From a virus, in IMG/VR virus record IMGVR_UViG_3300036985_003099, positions 1 to 20,533 of that record: a stretch of 20,533 nt of DNA. The stretch is one strand, 5' to 3'. A program made the position numbers and the translations under genes. Under the pieces are notes generated by a model. That model did not search any database and was not told the DNA's origin. It was given only the letters and a program-made list of their open reading frames with translations. Of the stretch, positions 1 to 4,790 are shown piece after piece. Each line of letters starts with the position of its first letter. The first letter of the stretch is position 1.

Positions 1-107
1 TACTGCAACACGTCTATGACCAGATTACTTACAATATTCAGAGCTAATAAAAGCACATATTGTTTGAATACAATGGGATGAGGAACTTCTGCTGACAATG
101 TTTGTAG
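1..107. other. 3' flank of the tmRNA, no gene seen
   Basis: No convincing ORF or tRNA was found on either strand. The minus strand just past the tmRNA 3' end holds a weak hairpin (ATTGT, 6-nt loop, ACAAT) followed by a short T-rich stretch, which could help terminate or process the tmRNA transcript. This is only a weak suggestion. Confidence 0.4.
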
Positions 108-521
108 TGGACCCGCTGGGAGTTGAACCCAGGTCTTAAATACTTCAATATTAGAAATTTATACAGCTTTTGCTCTAATGTTTCTGCCCAGTGTTTCCCG
201 AGCCAGGAAAACCATGCCTATGTATCTTTTACTTCTGCTAGGTGCAAGAAGAGGGCCAACTGATTCTGGTAAACCAGCAGTAAGCCTCCACCATCCAGTT
301 TTCTATCCTGGCAAACTGAGTATTAATCTGCTTAATCTTTGGCTTAAGCTGCCACAGCCATTTCTTCTACAGAAGAAATAAGTGAGTAAACTTTACTCAT
401 ATTAGCTTGTACTTGGGTATTCTCTTTTGTGTTTCCGTTTAATTGGTTCACCTTAGTTTACAGTTATCTCTCTGGCTGATTTCTAACACATAACATATCT
501 AATCAAAGCCAAGTCGGGCCC
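108..521 (-). ncRNA. ssrA: transfer-messenger RNA (tmRNA, ssrA)
   Basis: tmRNA rescues ribosomes stalled on broken messages: it enters charged with alanine, then its internal frame adds a degradation tag. The 5' end (521 downward) reads GGGCCCG and pairs over 7 bp with CGGGTCC at the 3' end (115-109), including the G3-U70 pair that AlaRS recognises. The T arm is CTGGG, TTCAACT, CCCAG, very close to E. coli tmRNA, and the 5' D-analogue GGCTTTGAT matches the usual GGATTCGAC. Helix P2 is visible as TTAGAAAT+CAGC pairing with GCTG+ATTTCTAA. The tag frame ends GCT GTG GCA GCT TAA (358-344), giving AVAA. If the resume codon is GGA at 436 (tmRNA nt 86, near the usual nt 90) the tag has 30 residues, starting GNTKENTQ; a GCT at 406 would give 20. 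CCA is not encoded: the discriminator A is followed by CTA. The total of 414 nt is normal. SmpB is not in this window. Confidence 0.95.
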
Positions 522-529
522 AATTAAAT

Positions 530-585
530 AATTCTTTAGTATGCTTGGAAACTTAATCCACTACACCATATACCTCTAAAGAATT
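530..585 (-). other. long hairpin just upstream of the tmRNA 5' end
   Basis: The perfect 10-bp arms AATTCTTTAG (530-539) and CTAAAGAATT (576-585) enclose 36 nt that can pair further (GTAT with ATAC, TGG with CCA). The structure ends 8 nt before the mature tmRNA 5' end on the minus strand. It could be a processing site for the tmRNA precursor; that role is inference. Confidence 0.55.
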
Positions 586-960
586 CAAGCTTCTCTGCTG
601 CGAAATGGCAGCGGTCCACTTATAAGATAAAATCTTAATCTTGTTTATACTCTACTTAGGACATCGGCTAATCACAAGCTGAGCCAATTCAGAGACCAGG
701 AATAGTTATTAACTGGATAAAATTTATAACAAATGGATAGCTTCCTGAAGCTTCTCTATCCTGATTAAGACTTTAAGAGATATTCTTGACCTGCCTATTT
801 ATTACAGGTAGTCCTCATTTAAGAGCTCACTAATTCTGAATGTAAGGAGCAAGAATAAAGGTAAACAATTCATATCCGGCTTTCTTAAGAGCTTGAGCCC
901 TGCACATAGTCGGTTTTATTACTATTGGCTTCAATGAATTGTTATGGGAATAGTTTGGAT

Positions 961-1008
961 AAAACAAGAGGGAAAGAGATGCTACCATTAGTAGACTTAA
1001 TCTCTTTC
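961..1008 (-). terminator. possible terminator hairpin after the 1041-1301 gene
   Basis: The arms GAAAGAGAT (972-980) and ATCTCTTTC (1000-1008) form 9 bp and enclose a second hairpin, CTAC/GTAG. On the minus strand it is followed by CCTCTTGTTTT, a loose U-rich tail. It could stop or slow transcripts before the tmRNA region. Confidence 0.4.
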
Positions 1009-1031
1009 AATCTCGTTGTCAAATTTAATCC

Positions 1032-1047
1032 AACCTAAATTTAGGTT
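1032..1047 (-). other. 16-bp perfect palindrome over a stop codon
   Basis: AACCTAAATTTAGGTT is a perfect palindrome that contains the TAA stop of the 1041-1301 gene. There is no T-run after it on the minus strand, so it is either a transcript-end hairpin or a protein-binding site. Confidence 0.5.
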
Positions 1048-1301
1048 AATGCTAACTTTCCTTTAAGGATACTAGTATCCTGTTGTAAAGTTGCATAATC
1101 TCTCTCCATTTGTCGCATATCTTGATCTCTCAATGCTGACAATTTAGTACCAATTGATACTAGAATTTCATTCTGTTCTTTAGAGCTAAAATCTCTTCTT
1201 AACAAATACACCACTTTATCTACATAATCATTTTGAACTTCAGGTTCAGGTGATAAAAATGCAGATAACTGTGTTCTACAGTAATTTAAAAACTTCTTCA
1301 T
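1041..1301 (-). CDS. hypothetical 86-residue protein
   Basis: No family was recognised. The protein is charged and mostly helical in appearance, with a C-terminal half (KLSALRDQDMRQMERDYATL) that looks like a short coiled coil and a central double-arginine stretch (YLLRRDF). It has no signal peptide or membrane segment. The ATG at 1301 follows the leader motif ATTAATCCAAC, which is shared with several neighbours, and a copy of the 26-bp promoter-like motif lies 51 nt upstream of the start. The stop lies inside a 16-bp palindrome. It is the last protein gene before the tmRNA region and may share its transcript. Position and promoter suggest early expression. Confidence 0.75.
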   Translation of the reverse strand: MKKFLNYCRTQLSAFLSPEPEVQNDYVDKVVYLLRRDFSSKEQNEILVSIGTKLSALRDQDMRQMERDYATLQQDTSILKGKLALT

Positions 1302-1352
1302 ATTATTTAGTTGGATTAATTAAACTTCCAAAATGTAATTTAACAATTAATA

Positions 1353-1378
1353 TTAATGCTAAAACTTAGTGAGGGTGT
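1353..1378 (-). promoter_or_regulatory. promoter-like motif, copy 1
   Basis: On the minus strand this reads ACACCCTCACTAA, 5 nt, then AGCATTAA, one mismatch from the consensus of the seven-copy family. It follows the terminator at 1396-1424 and precedes the 1041-1301 gene, as expected for a promoter. Confidence 0.65.
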
Positions 1379-1395
1379 CGCGAGGAGGCTTAACA

Positions 1396-1424
1396 CAAAA
1401 AGGAAAAGGGACTAAAGTCCCTCC
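1396..1424 (-). terminator. rho-independent terminator containing a stop codon
   Basis: The stem AGGGACT/AGTCCCT (1407-1413 with 1416-1422) is followed on the minus strand by TTTTCCTTTTT. The TAG of the 1412-1717 gene lies in the hairpin. Confidence 0.8.
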
Positions 1425-1717
1425 TCATTTCCTAACTCTTCTAATAGAGCCTTTAATTTCATTGCAGCTAATACTTCAGGATTTTGTCCTATTATATTAG
1501 CAGTCTTTTCTGTTACAAATAGAGTGGCTATAAATAACAACTCATTATAACTAAACTCTTTAGCTATATGCTCACAAAGCTGACTTTGTTTAGGCATTTC
1601 CATAATTATGTACTTACTTGAATGAGCAAGTTTATTATTTATGCTGTTTAAATCATTTTGATTAAATCCTAATGACTCAACAAAAGAATTCTTTTCATGG
1701 TTAAATACTGTTGCCAT
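1412..1717 (-). CDS. hypothetical 101-residue protein
   Basis: No family was recognised. The sequence begins MATVFNHEKNSF and is probably all-helical, with a hydrophobic central helix (ELLFIATLFVTEKTANIIG) and an acidic C-terminus (LLEELGNEEGL). The ATG at 1717 is preferred over an in-frame TTG two codons earlier. The start overlaps the end of the 1701-1892 gene by 17 nt, so the pair is probably translationally coupled. The hydrophobic segment is too broken by polar residues to be a clear membrane span. A terminator hairpin overlaps the stop. A small early phage protein is the most that can be said. Confidence 0.7.
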   Translation of the reverse strand: MATVFNHEKNSFVESLGFNQNDLNSINNKLAHSSKYIIMEMPKQSQLCEHIAKEFSYNELLFIATLFVTEKTANIIGQNPEVLAAMKLKALLEELGNEEGL

Positions 1718-1892
1718 AATCAAATCTTGGTATAAAGTTAGGTATTACACTTATGCTAGTAATATTTCTATCACTATGAGTTCTTAAGAATTCATTGAGA
1801 GCTTCTTTTATAGTGTTTGCTTCTACAATGTCTTCAAGGTCTGTTGACACATCATTTCTTTCTGCCCAATAACATATTAAATATTTCTTCAT
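1701..1892 (-). CDS. hypothetical 63-residue protein
   Basis: The protein begins MKKYLICYWAERND and contains the pattern VEANTIKEALNEFLRTHSDRNITSISVIP. This resembles small beta-alpha-beta proteins common in phages (a YxxxW strand, an A-T-x-x-E-A helix, a final strand). No named family can be given. The ATG at 1892 was chosen; a longer frame would need a TTG inside the T-run at 1909-1917. It lies just downstream of four stacked hairpins (1934-2015) and overlaps the next gene by 17 nt. Confidence 0.7.
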   Translation of the reverse strand: MKKYLICYWAERNDVSTDLEDIVEANTIKEALNEFLRTHSDRNITSISVIPNFIPRFDYGNSI

Positions 1893-1902
1893 AATAATTG
1901 AC

Positions 1903-2015
1903 TTTGTCAAAAAAAAAGACTAACTTTGCCTAACATAGTTTTTCTATGTGCACTACAGTGCAATAGGAAGACTAATGAGACAAACTTCTTGTCCCACTAG
2001 CCTAACTGTATAGTT
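1903..2015 (-). other. four consecutive hairpins and a T9 run
   Basis: Reading on the minus strand, four stem-loops follow one another: AACT/AGTT (2015-2004), a 12-bp stem with G-U pairs (2000-1972), TGCACT/AGTGCA (1962-1949) and CATAG/CTATG (1948-1934). A run of nine T follows at 1917-1909. They fill the gap between the 2082-2291 and 1701-1892 genes. This could be the 3' end of one transcript, a small RNA, or a regulated leader for the downstream pair. Confidence 0.5.
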
Positions 2016-2081
2016 TTCTTTTTTTGGTTCTTTTTTTCTTTAAGGTATAAATGATTTAAGTAAGATAGGTTAACTACCTGA

Positions 2082-2291
2082 TTATGACTTAGTTGTCTTG
2101 CCTTTATAAATGCAATAAGCTAGATTAATAATTGATACACCAAATAGGTATGGCAATTCAGCTACTTCTCTGCTACCTTCTAGTGTGCAGATAAAAAATA
2201 TCCCACCAAAGAATACTATGGAAAGGATAAACCAGTGTTCCCAAGCTGTTTGCTTGGCATCTTGTTTTTGAAATTCAGTTTGTTTTTTCAT
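2082..2291 (-). CDS. small membrane protein with two predicted membrane spans
   Basis: This 69-residue protein has hydrophobic segments at about residues 20-37 (WFILSIVFFGGIFFICTL) and 46-62 (LPYLFGVSIINLAYCIY). A charged N-terminus and a lysine-rich tail (KGKTTKS) suggest that both ends face the cytoplasm. No family was recognised. The ATG at 2291 follows directly on the leader motif TTTAATCCAAC. The gene begins 6 nt after the lipoprotein gene 2298-2633, so the two are probably made together. A role at the host membrane, such as altering uptake or excluding other phages, is inferred from location alone. Confidence 0.75.
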   Translation of the reverse strand: MKKQTEFQKQDAKQTAWEHWFILSIVFFGGIFFICTLEGSREVAELPYLFGVSIINLAYCIYKGKTTKS

Positions 2292-2297
2292 GTTGGA

Positions 2298-2633
2298 TTA
2301 AAGTATTTGATACCAAAAGAAACCACTAGTTATTTGTCTTATTTGGACTAGTTTATTGTCTTGGTAAAGTTTAATGTTAGGAATAATAGGTGTGTTATCA
2401 ACCACTGTAACTACAGCTGTAATAGTAATTTGAGTATCCTGAGGTACATAAATAGAGACAGGAGTAGTAGTGCTATAATGAGCACTATTTAACCAGTATT
2501 CAAATGGTTTGTTGTCATTTGAAATGGTAATTAAATGCTTACTTGGTTCAGCATTAGGTGTAGGACTATCTTCAGGTGTACAACTTTGACAAGTAATAAG
2601 AAGAATAAGGGTAAGGAATAAAATGTTTTTCAT
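2298..2633 (-). CDS. putative phage-encoded lipoprotein
   Basis: The 111-residue protein opens with a signal sequence (MKNILFLTLILLITC) and two candidate lipidation cysteines, C15 and C18, followed by TPEDSPTPNAEPS. That acidic, proline-rich stretch after the cysteine is typical of Bacteroidetes surface lipoproteins. The rest is rich in beta-forming and threonine residues and may be a small Ig-like or beta-sandwich domain. The start follows the motif TTTAATCCAAC. Small lipoproteins in phages of other hosts (for example T5 Llp) block receptors against superinfection; a similar job here is inference. The lipobox is not a perfect consensus, so the exact lipidated residue is uncertain. Confidence 0.75.
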   Translation of the reverse strand: MKNILFLTLILLITCQSCTPEDSPTPNAEPSKHLITISNDNKPFEYWLNSAHYSTTTPVSIYVPQDTQITITAVVTVVDNTPIIPNIKLYQDNKLVQIRQITSGFFWYQIL

Positions 2634-2654
2634 TGTGTTGGATTAAATGATTGG

Positions 2655-2700
2655 TTATTAAAAAAAGCTATTAAAACAGGCCCTAATTAAAGGGCCTAAT
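2655..2700 (-). terminator. terminator between the 2709-3044 and 2298-2633 genes
   Basis: The stem AGGCCCT/AGGGCCT (2678-2684 with 2691-2697, 6-nt loop) is followed on the minus strand by GTTTTAATAGCTTTTTTT. It lies only about 45 nt upstream of the lipoprotein start, so that gene relies on read-through or on a promoter in the short gap. Confidence 0.7.
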
Positions 2701-2708
2701 TTTAGGTA

Positions 2709-3044
2709 TTATTCATTGTCTTGGTCAATTAGGTTTTTTAATTGGCCTTCAATTTTAACTGTTCCTACTTTTCTACCATAATCTGATACTGATATTGAAT
2801 CATCAGTTATTGTGAATTGGTACTCAGGAGATTCATAACCATCTATTGAACCAATGTAAATGGTATCATTAGACATGAATTCTAATAGAACAGGACTTCC
2901 ATCAACAGGAATGCCTTCTAAATCATCATTCCAAATAATAGTTGGAAATGTATTATTTACTGGTTCTGGAATAGATTGGTAAATATTGACACAAATAGAT
3001 AAGCATAATAATGCTGCAAGTAAAAATAAATAGTTTGTTTTCAA
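2709..3044 (-). CDS. small membrane-anchored protein, TTG start
   Basis: The 111-residue protein starts with a single hydrophobic helix (residues about 5-21, LFLLAALLCLSICVNIY) and continues as an acidic, beta-rich domain (motifs VLLEFMSNDTIYIGSIDGY and VGTVKIEGQL). It looks like a secreted or membrane-tethered periplasmic protein. A longer frame to 3161 would run through the 3067-3288 gene. The TTG at 3044 sits just after the leader motif TTTAATCCAAC used by its neighbours and places the hydrophobic segment at the N-terminus, so it is preferred. A strong terminator follows the gene. Function is unknown; the context is a cluster of envelope proteins. Confidence 0.7.
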   Translation of the reverse strand: MKTNYLFLLAALLCLSICVNIYQSIPEPVNNTFPTIIWNDDLEGIPVDGSPVLLEFMSNDTIYIGSIDGYESPEYQFTITDDSISVSDYGRKVGTVKIEGQLKNLIDQDNE

Positions 3045-3066
3045 GGTGTGTTGGATTAAATGGTTA

Positions 3067-3288
3067 TTATAAGTATTTCTTGTATGTTTTGCCTGATTTA
3101 GACACCACATAAATGAAGAGTTTACCTCTTGTTGATTTATACACTGGTAATTTAGTACCATGATAAATAGCTATATCAGCAGTTTTAGTAGCTGATGCTG
3201 TGTCTTTCTTCTTGTCAAGGTTATAAATAGTTTGACTTGACATTGATAAAGAAAGAAATAGGAATGCGATAATGAATAGATTTTTCAT
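3067..3288 (-). CDS. small secreted protein
   Basis: The 73-residue protein has a classical signal peptide (MKNLFIIAFLFLSLSMSSQ) with a plausible cleavage site after SMSSQ. The mature part is small, basic and beta-rich, with ADIAIYHGTKLPVYKSTRGK and a C-terminal KSGKTYKKYL. The ATG at 3288 follows a variant of the leader motif (AAATCCAATAATAAG). It is the first gene of the envelope cluster and comes after a long structured leader. No family was recognised. Export to the periplasm is well supported by the sequence; the role there is not. Confidence 0.75.
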   Translation of the reverse strand: MKNLFIIAFLFLSLSMSSQTIYNLDKKKDTASATKTADIAIYHGTKLPVYKSTRGKLFIYVVSKSGKTYKKYL

Positions 3289-3299
3289 CTTATTATTGG

Positions 3300-3590
3300 A
3301 TTTAATTGGTTAAGTAAATAAAAACTATCTGCTCCCTGTTATTGACAGCTTGCTTCTATACCCAGATCTTTAGGTGCATTCTTCATCTCAGATAGTTTAC
3401 TAATTTGTGATAGGTATTAGTTAGACCAGTATAATTCTGCAATATGATAGCTGATCAAGGTATATCTTAGACTACATTATGTCTCCTTACCTTAGGTATT
3501 TTATACAGGTTCAAATGTATCTACCTTTCCTGTGTATTTAAAATAAAGCTATTAACATTATATGATGTTAAAAGTAAAAAAGTAAAAAAA
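3300..3590 (-). promoter_or_regulatory. structured leader of the envelope-protein cluster
   Basis: This gap of about 290 nt has no gene of normal size. On the minus strand it contains a TACATTTG box (3519-3512), a TAACAT/ATGTTA hairpin near its start, and a 10-bp stem AAACTATCTG/CAGATAGTTT (3398-3389 with 3331-3322) followed at once by TTTTATTT, which looks like a terminator. The stem closes a 57-nt loop that holds a 15-codon ORF. The geometry suggests an attenuator or a separate small RNA; neither is proven. Confidence 0.45.
3339..3386 (-). CDS. possible 15-residue leader peptide
   Basis: The frame MKNAPKDLGIEASCQ ends in TAA and lies wholly inside the loop of the terminator-like stem at 3322-3398. 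A translated leader peptide there could control formation of the stem. There is no bias toward a single amino acid, and chance ORFs of this size are common. Confidence 0.25.
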   Translation of the reverse strand: MKNAPKDLGIEASCQ

Positions 3591-3631
3591 GTGAGAATAA
3601 AGGTGTGAAGTTGTTACACCCACACCTTTAT
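3575..3631 (-). terminator. second terminator after the 3651-3926 gene
   Basis: The 11-bp stem ATAAAGGTGTG/CACACCTTTAT (3597-3607 with 3621-3631) is followed on the minus strand by CACTTTTTTTACTTTTTTAC. Confidence 0.8.
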
Positions 3632-3632
3632 C

Positions 3633-3664
3633 AACAAAAAACTAAAGAAACTATAAAGTTTCTT
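3633..3664 (-). terminator. first terminator, overlapping a stop codon
   Basis: The 8-bp stem AAGAAACT/AGTTTCTT (3645-3652 with 3657-3664) contains the TAG of the 3651-3926 gene and is followed on the minus strand by TAGTTTTTTG. Confidence 0.75.
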
Positions 3665-3926
3665 CAGCTTCTCTGTATACTACAATAGTTTTTGCAGTAT
3701 ATTCACCTTTAGCACCTTGTTTAACTTGGGTATTTAGACCCAATGATGCAAGACTACCATTTGCCTTAACTTTGGCTAATGTATCTTTGTGAATAAGTAC
3801 AGCAACTCTGTTGCTATTATCCCAATGCTTAAACCATTCAGTTACTTCTCCACTCTCTGTGGTAACTGCATTTAGATTGATAGTTTCAATCCCTAATTCT
3901 CTCTTAATCTCAGCTAAATTTGCCAT
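3651..3926 (-). CDS. conserved early protein, paralogue A
   Basis: This 91-residue protein shares about 58 percent identity (52 of 90 aligned positions by eye) with the product of 4891-5163. Conserved blocks are TxW-x-KHWDN, RxAVLxHxDT, KQGAKGEY and TIVxYxEAExTL. The invariant tryptophans, the HWDN motif and the glycine-rich loop suggest a compact folded domain, perhaps binding a nucleic acid or a host protein, but no named family was recognised. The start lies 16 nt from promoter-like motif copy 2, so it heads its own transcript. Two successive terminators close the unit. Confidence 0.85.
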   Translation of the reverse strand: MANLAEIKRELGIETINLNAVTTESGEVTEWFKHWDNSNRVAVLIHKDTLAKVKANGSLASLGLNTQVKQGAKGEYTAKTIVVYREAEETL

Positions 3927-3942
3927 ATATAAATAAATAAAG

Positions 3943-3968
3943 TTAATACTCTCAATTAGTGAGGGTGT
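3943..3968 (-). promoter_or_regulatory. promoter-like motif, copy 2
   Basis: On the minus strand ACACCCTCACTAA, 5 nt, AGTATTAA: a full match to the family consensus, followed by CTTTA and an ATG 16 nt from the motif end. Confidence 0.75.
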
Positions 3969-4031
3969 CGAGACAAGGAATTACTAAAATAAATAAGGTA
4001 ACTACACCAACTCCGGTTAATATGGTTAACT

Positions 4032-4071
4032 GAAAGAAAAAAGAGAGAGAAGCTAATTGCTCCTCCCTCTC
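4032..4071 (-). terminator. strong terminator of the 4037-4310 transcript
   Basis: A stem of about 13 bp with three G-U pairs (GAGAGGGAGGAGC with GCTTCTCTCTC) and a 5-nt loop is followed on the minus strand by TTTTTTCTTT. Confidence 0.85.
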
Positions 4072-4310
4072 TTAATGCAGTTTACCCTTGGTATTATCTC
4101 AACCTGATTAAATACATCCCGTATTTAACCACACTGTTTGAAGCTTAGTCACCATACAGTGCCAAAGTGTGGGTTAATTACTCCCATTCTAGCAATAAAC
4201 TGTCTCACAATCCCTTACTATAAATAGCTTAGATGATTATATTGCAAGAATTGGAGCTGACCTTCCACAATTTAGCCTGACATATCTCTATGTTCTCTAA
4301 TTGTAGGTCA
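4037..4310 (-). ncRNA. candidate phage noncoding RNA
   Basis: The segment runs from a promoter-like motif (copy 3) to a strong terminator, like the neighbouring protein units, yet no minus-strand frame exceeds about 15 codons. It can fold: an 11-bp stem with one bulge (AGTGTGGGTTAA at 4166-4177 with TTAACCACACT at 4125-4135), a competing AAATAC/GTATTT hairpin (4110-4126), and the terminator stem. No tRNA features or known RNA family were recognised. The boundaries are estimates from the motif and the T-run. Motif copy 3 is the most degenerate of the set, which lowers confidence. Confidence 0.55.
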
Positions 4311-4313
4311 CTT

Positions 4314-4342
4314 TATAGCACTCCAAACCTTAGTGTGGGTGT
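4314..4342 (-). promoter_or_regulatory. promoter-like motif, copy 3 (degenerate)
   Basis: The minus strand shows CGACACCCACACTAA, then an AGTGCTATA block with spacing about 2 nt longer than in the other copies. It stands before the ORF-less unit at 4037-4310. Confidence 0.5.
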
Positions 4343-4383
4343 CGAGATAAACTCAACTGCAAAAAGAACCAGTTATAGAGGTA

Positions 4384-4430
4384 AAAAAATAAAAGATAAT
4401 AGCTCCTATATTACTAAGGAGCCATTATCT
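4384..4430 (-). terminator. terminator overlapping a stop codon
   Basis: A stem of about 14 positions with one G-U pair (AGATAATGGCTCCT with AGGAGCTATTATCT) contains the TAG of the 4406-4579 gene and is followed on the minus strand by TTTATTTTTTTAC. Confidence 0.85.
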
Positions 4431-4579
4431 ATTGCTATCTGTCTTTGTTCTCTTTCCCACTCATATCTCATAGCATCATCTACTTCTCTTAGAGTTATGA
4501 TAAGTTCTACGAATCCCATTTCTGTGATAGGTTTGCCATAGTTATTAAGGATATGAGCCTGTAATTCTTTTGCATCCAT
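4406..4579 (-). CDS. 57-residue early microprotein
   Basis: This short frame begins MDAKELQAHILNNYGKP and ends DNGSLVI. It is acidic and helical, with a charged central helix (REVDDAMRYEWEREQRQIA). No family was recognised. Support for a real gene is contextual: the ATG lies 16 nt from promoter-like motif copy 4, the same distance as in the larger genes, and the stop lies inside a strong terminator hairpin. A longer plus-strand frame over the same DNA (4290-4541) lacks such signals. A small early inhibitor of a host protein is one possible role. Confidence 0.75.
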   Translation of the reverse strand: MDAKELQAHILNNYGKPITEMGFVELIITLREVDDAMRYEWEREQRQIAIDNGSLVI

Positions 4580-4595
4580 GATTTAAGGATTAAGA

Positions 4596-4621
4596 TTAAT
4601 ACTAGTGATTAGTGAAGGTGT
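4596..4621 (-). promoter_or_regulatory. promoter-like motif, copy 4
   Basis: On the minus strand ACACCTTCACTAA, 5 nt, AGTATTAA. One mismatch in the first block; ATG follows 16 nt from the motif end. Confidence 0.7.
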
Positions 4622-4637
4622 TGACCAAGGCTGTTTT

Positions 4638-4665
4638 AAAAAGAAAGATGAGCTTATTGCTCATC
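4638..4665 (-). terminator. terminator overlapping a stop codon
   Basis: The stem GATGAGC/GCTCATC (4647-4653 with 4659-4665) has the TAA of the 25-residue gene in its loop and is followed on the minus strand by TTTCTTTTT. Confidence 0.8.
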
Positions 4666-4731
4666 TTCTTCTGCTGAAGCTAAGATATCTATGAAGATAT
4701 CAGTATAGCTATCGTTAATCATGTCTTGCAT
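4654..4731 (-). CDS. 25-residue early microprotein
   Basis: The frame begins MQDMINDSYTDIF and ends SAEEDEQ; it is strongly acidic and probably one helix. It is too short to be called on composition, but it has the full unit architecture of its neighbours: promoter-like motif copy 5 ends 18 nt upstream, the leader TTTAATCCAAC sits between motif and ATG, and a terminator hairpin surrounds the stop. A second in-frame ATG three codons in could also serve. Small acidic phage proteins often mimic DNA or bind host enzymes, which is only a guess here. Confidence 0.6.
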   Translation of the reverse strand: MQDMINDSYTDIFIDILASAEEDEQ

Positions 4732-4749
4732 ATCAAGTTGGATTAAAGG

Positions 4750-4775
4750 TTAATACTATCACTAAGTGAGGGTGT
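4750..4775 (-). promoter_or_regulatory. promoter-like motif, copy 5
   Basis: On the minus strand ACACCCTCACTTA, 5 nt, AGTATTAA, running directly into CCTTTAATCCAAC, the shared leader motif. Confidence 0.75.
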
Positions 4776-4790
4776 TGCCTGAGGTTGTTT

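Larger units (their letters stand above)
522..1031 (-). other. structured noncoding region upstream of the tmRNA
   Basis: These roughly 510 nt hold no credible ORF or tRNA on either strand. Visible structure includes a 10-bp inverted repeat at 530-585 ending 8 nt before the tmRNA, a GCTGC/GCAGC hairpin near 599-612, a compound hairpin at 734-761 (GGATAG and CTATCC enclosing CTTC/GAAG), and a nested hairpin at 972-1008. Two imperfect direct repeats, GGAATAGTT plus TGGATAAAA, occur at 699-722 and 947-964. The region probably belongs to the same leftward transcript as the tmRNA and may contain one or more small RNAs or processing signals. No known RNA family could be assigned. Confidence 0.5.
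1310..4748 (-). repeat. leader motif TTTAATCCAAC before leftward start codons
   Basis: On the minus strand the word TTTAATCCAAC, or a one- or two-base variant, stands just before six starts: near 1310-1321, 2292-2303, 2638-2650, 3047-3062, 3294-3307 and 4736-4748. It is often preceded by TAACC. The distance to the start codon is 0 to about 11 nt. It may be a translation enhancer or an operator. Confidence 0.6.

Noticed and set aside
178-381. 67-codon plus-strand ORF
   Set aside because: It lies wholly on the complement of the tmRNA and has no family resemblance.
684-700. TTCAGAGACCA, similar to the R element of group I introns
   Set aside because: No matching S element or P7 pairing was found, and no interrupted gene surrounds it.
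810-965. Plus-strand words resembling RNase P RNA (TAAGAGCTCAC, GGTAAAC, GCTTGAGCC, ATGAATTG) in the right order
   Set aside because: The universal P4 strands (AGTCCGGGC and its partner) are missing and no P4 pairing could be made, so the similarity is probably chance. A covariance search with RF00010 would settle it.
1-1040. Ordinary tRNA genes
   Set aside because: Only the tmRNA T arm was found; no other T-loop with a matching acceptor stem was seen by eye. tRNAscan-SE would confirm.
2709-3161. 150-codon version of the membrane-anchored gene starting at an upstream ATG
   Set aside because: It would overlap the signal-peptide gene by about 95 nt and bury the hydrophobic segment; the TTG at 3044 after the shared leader fits better.
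4290-4541. 83-codon plus-strand ORF
   Set aside because: It crosses a promoter motif and a terminator and is antisense to the better-supported 57-residue gene.
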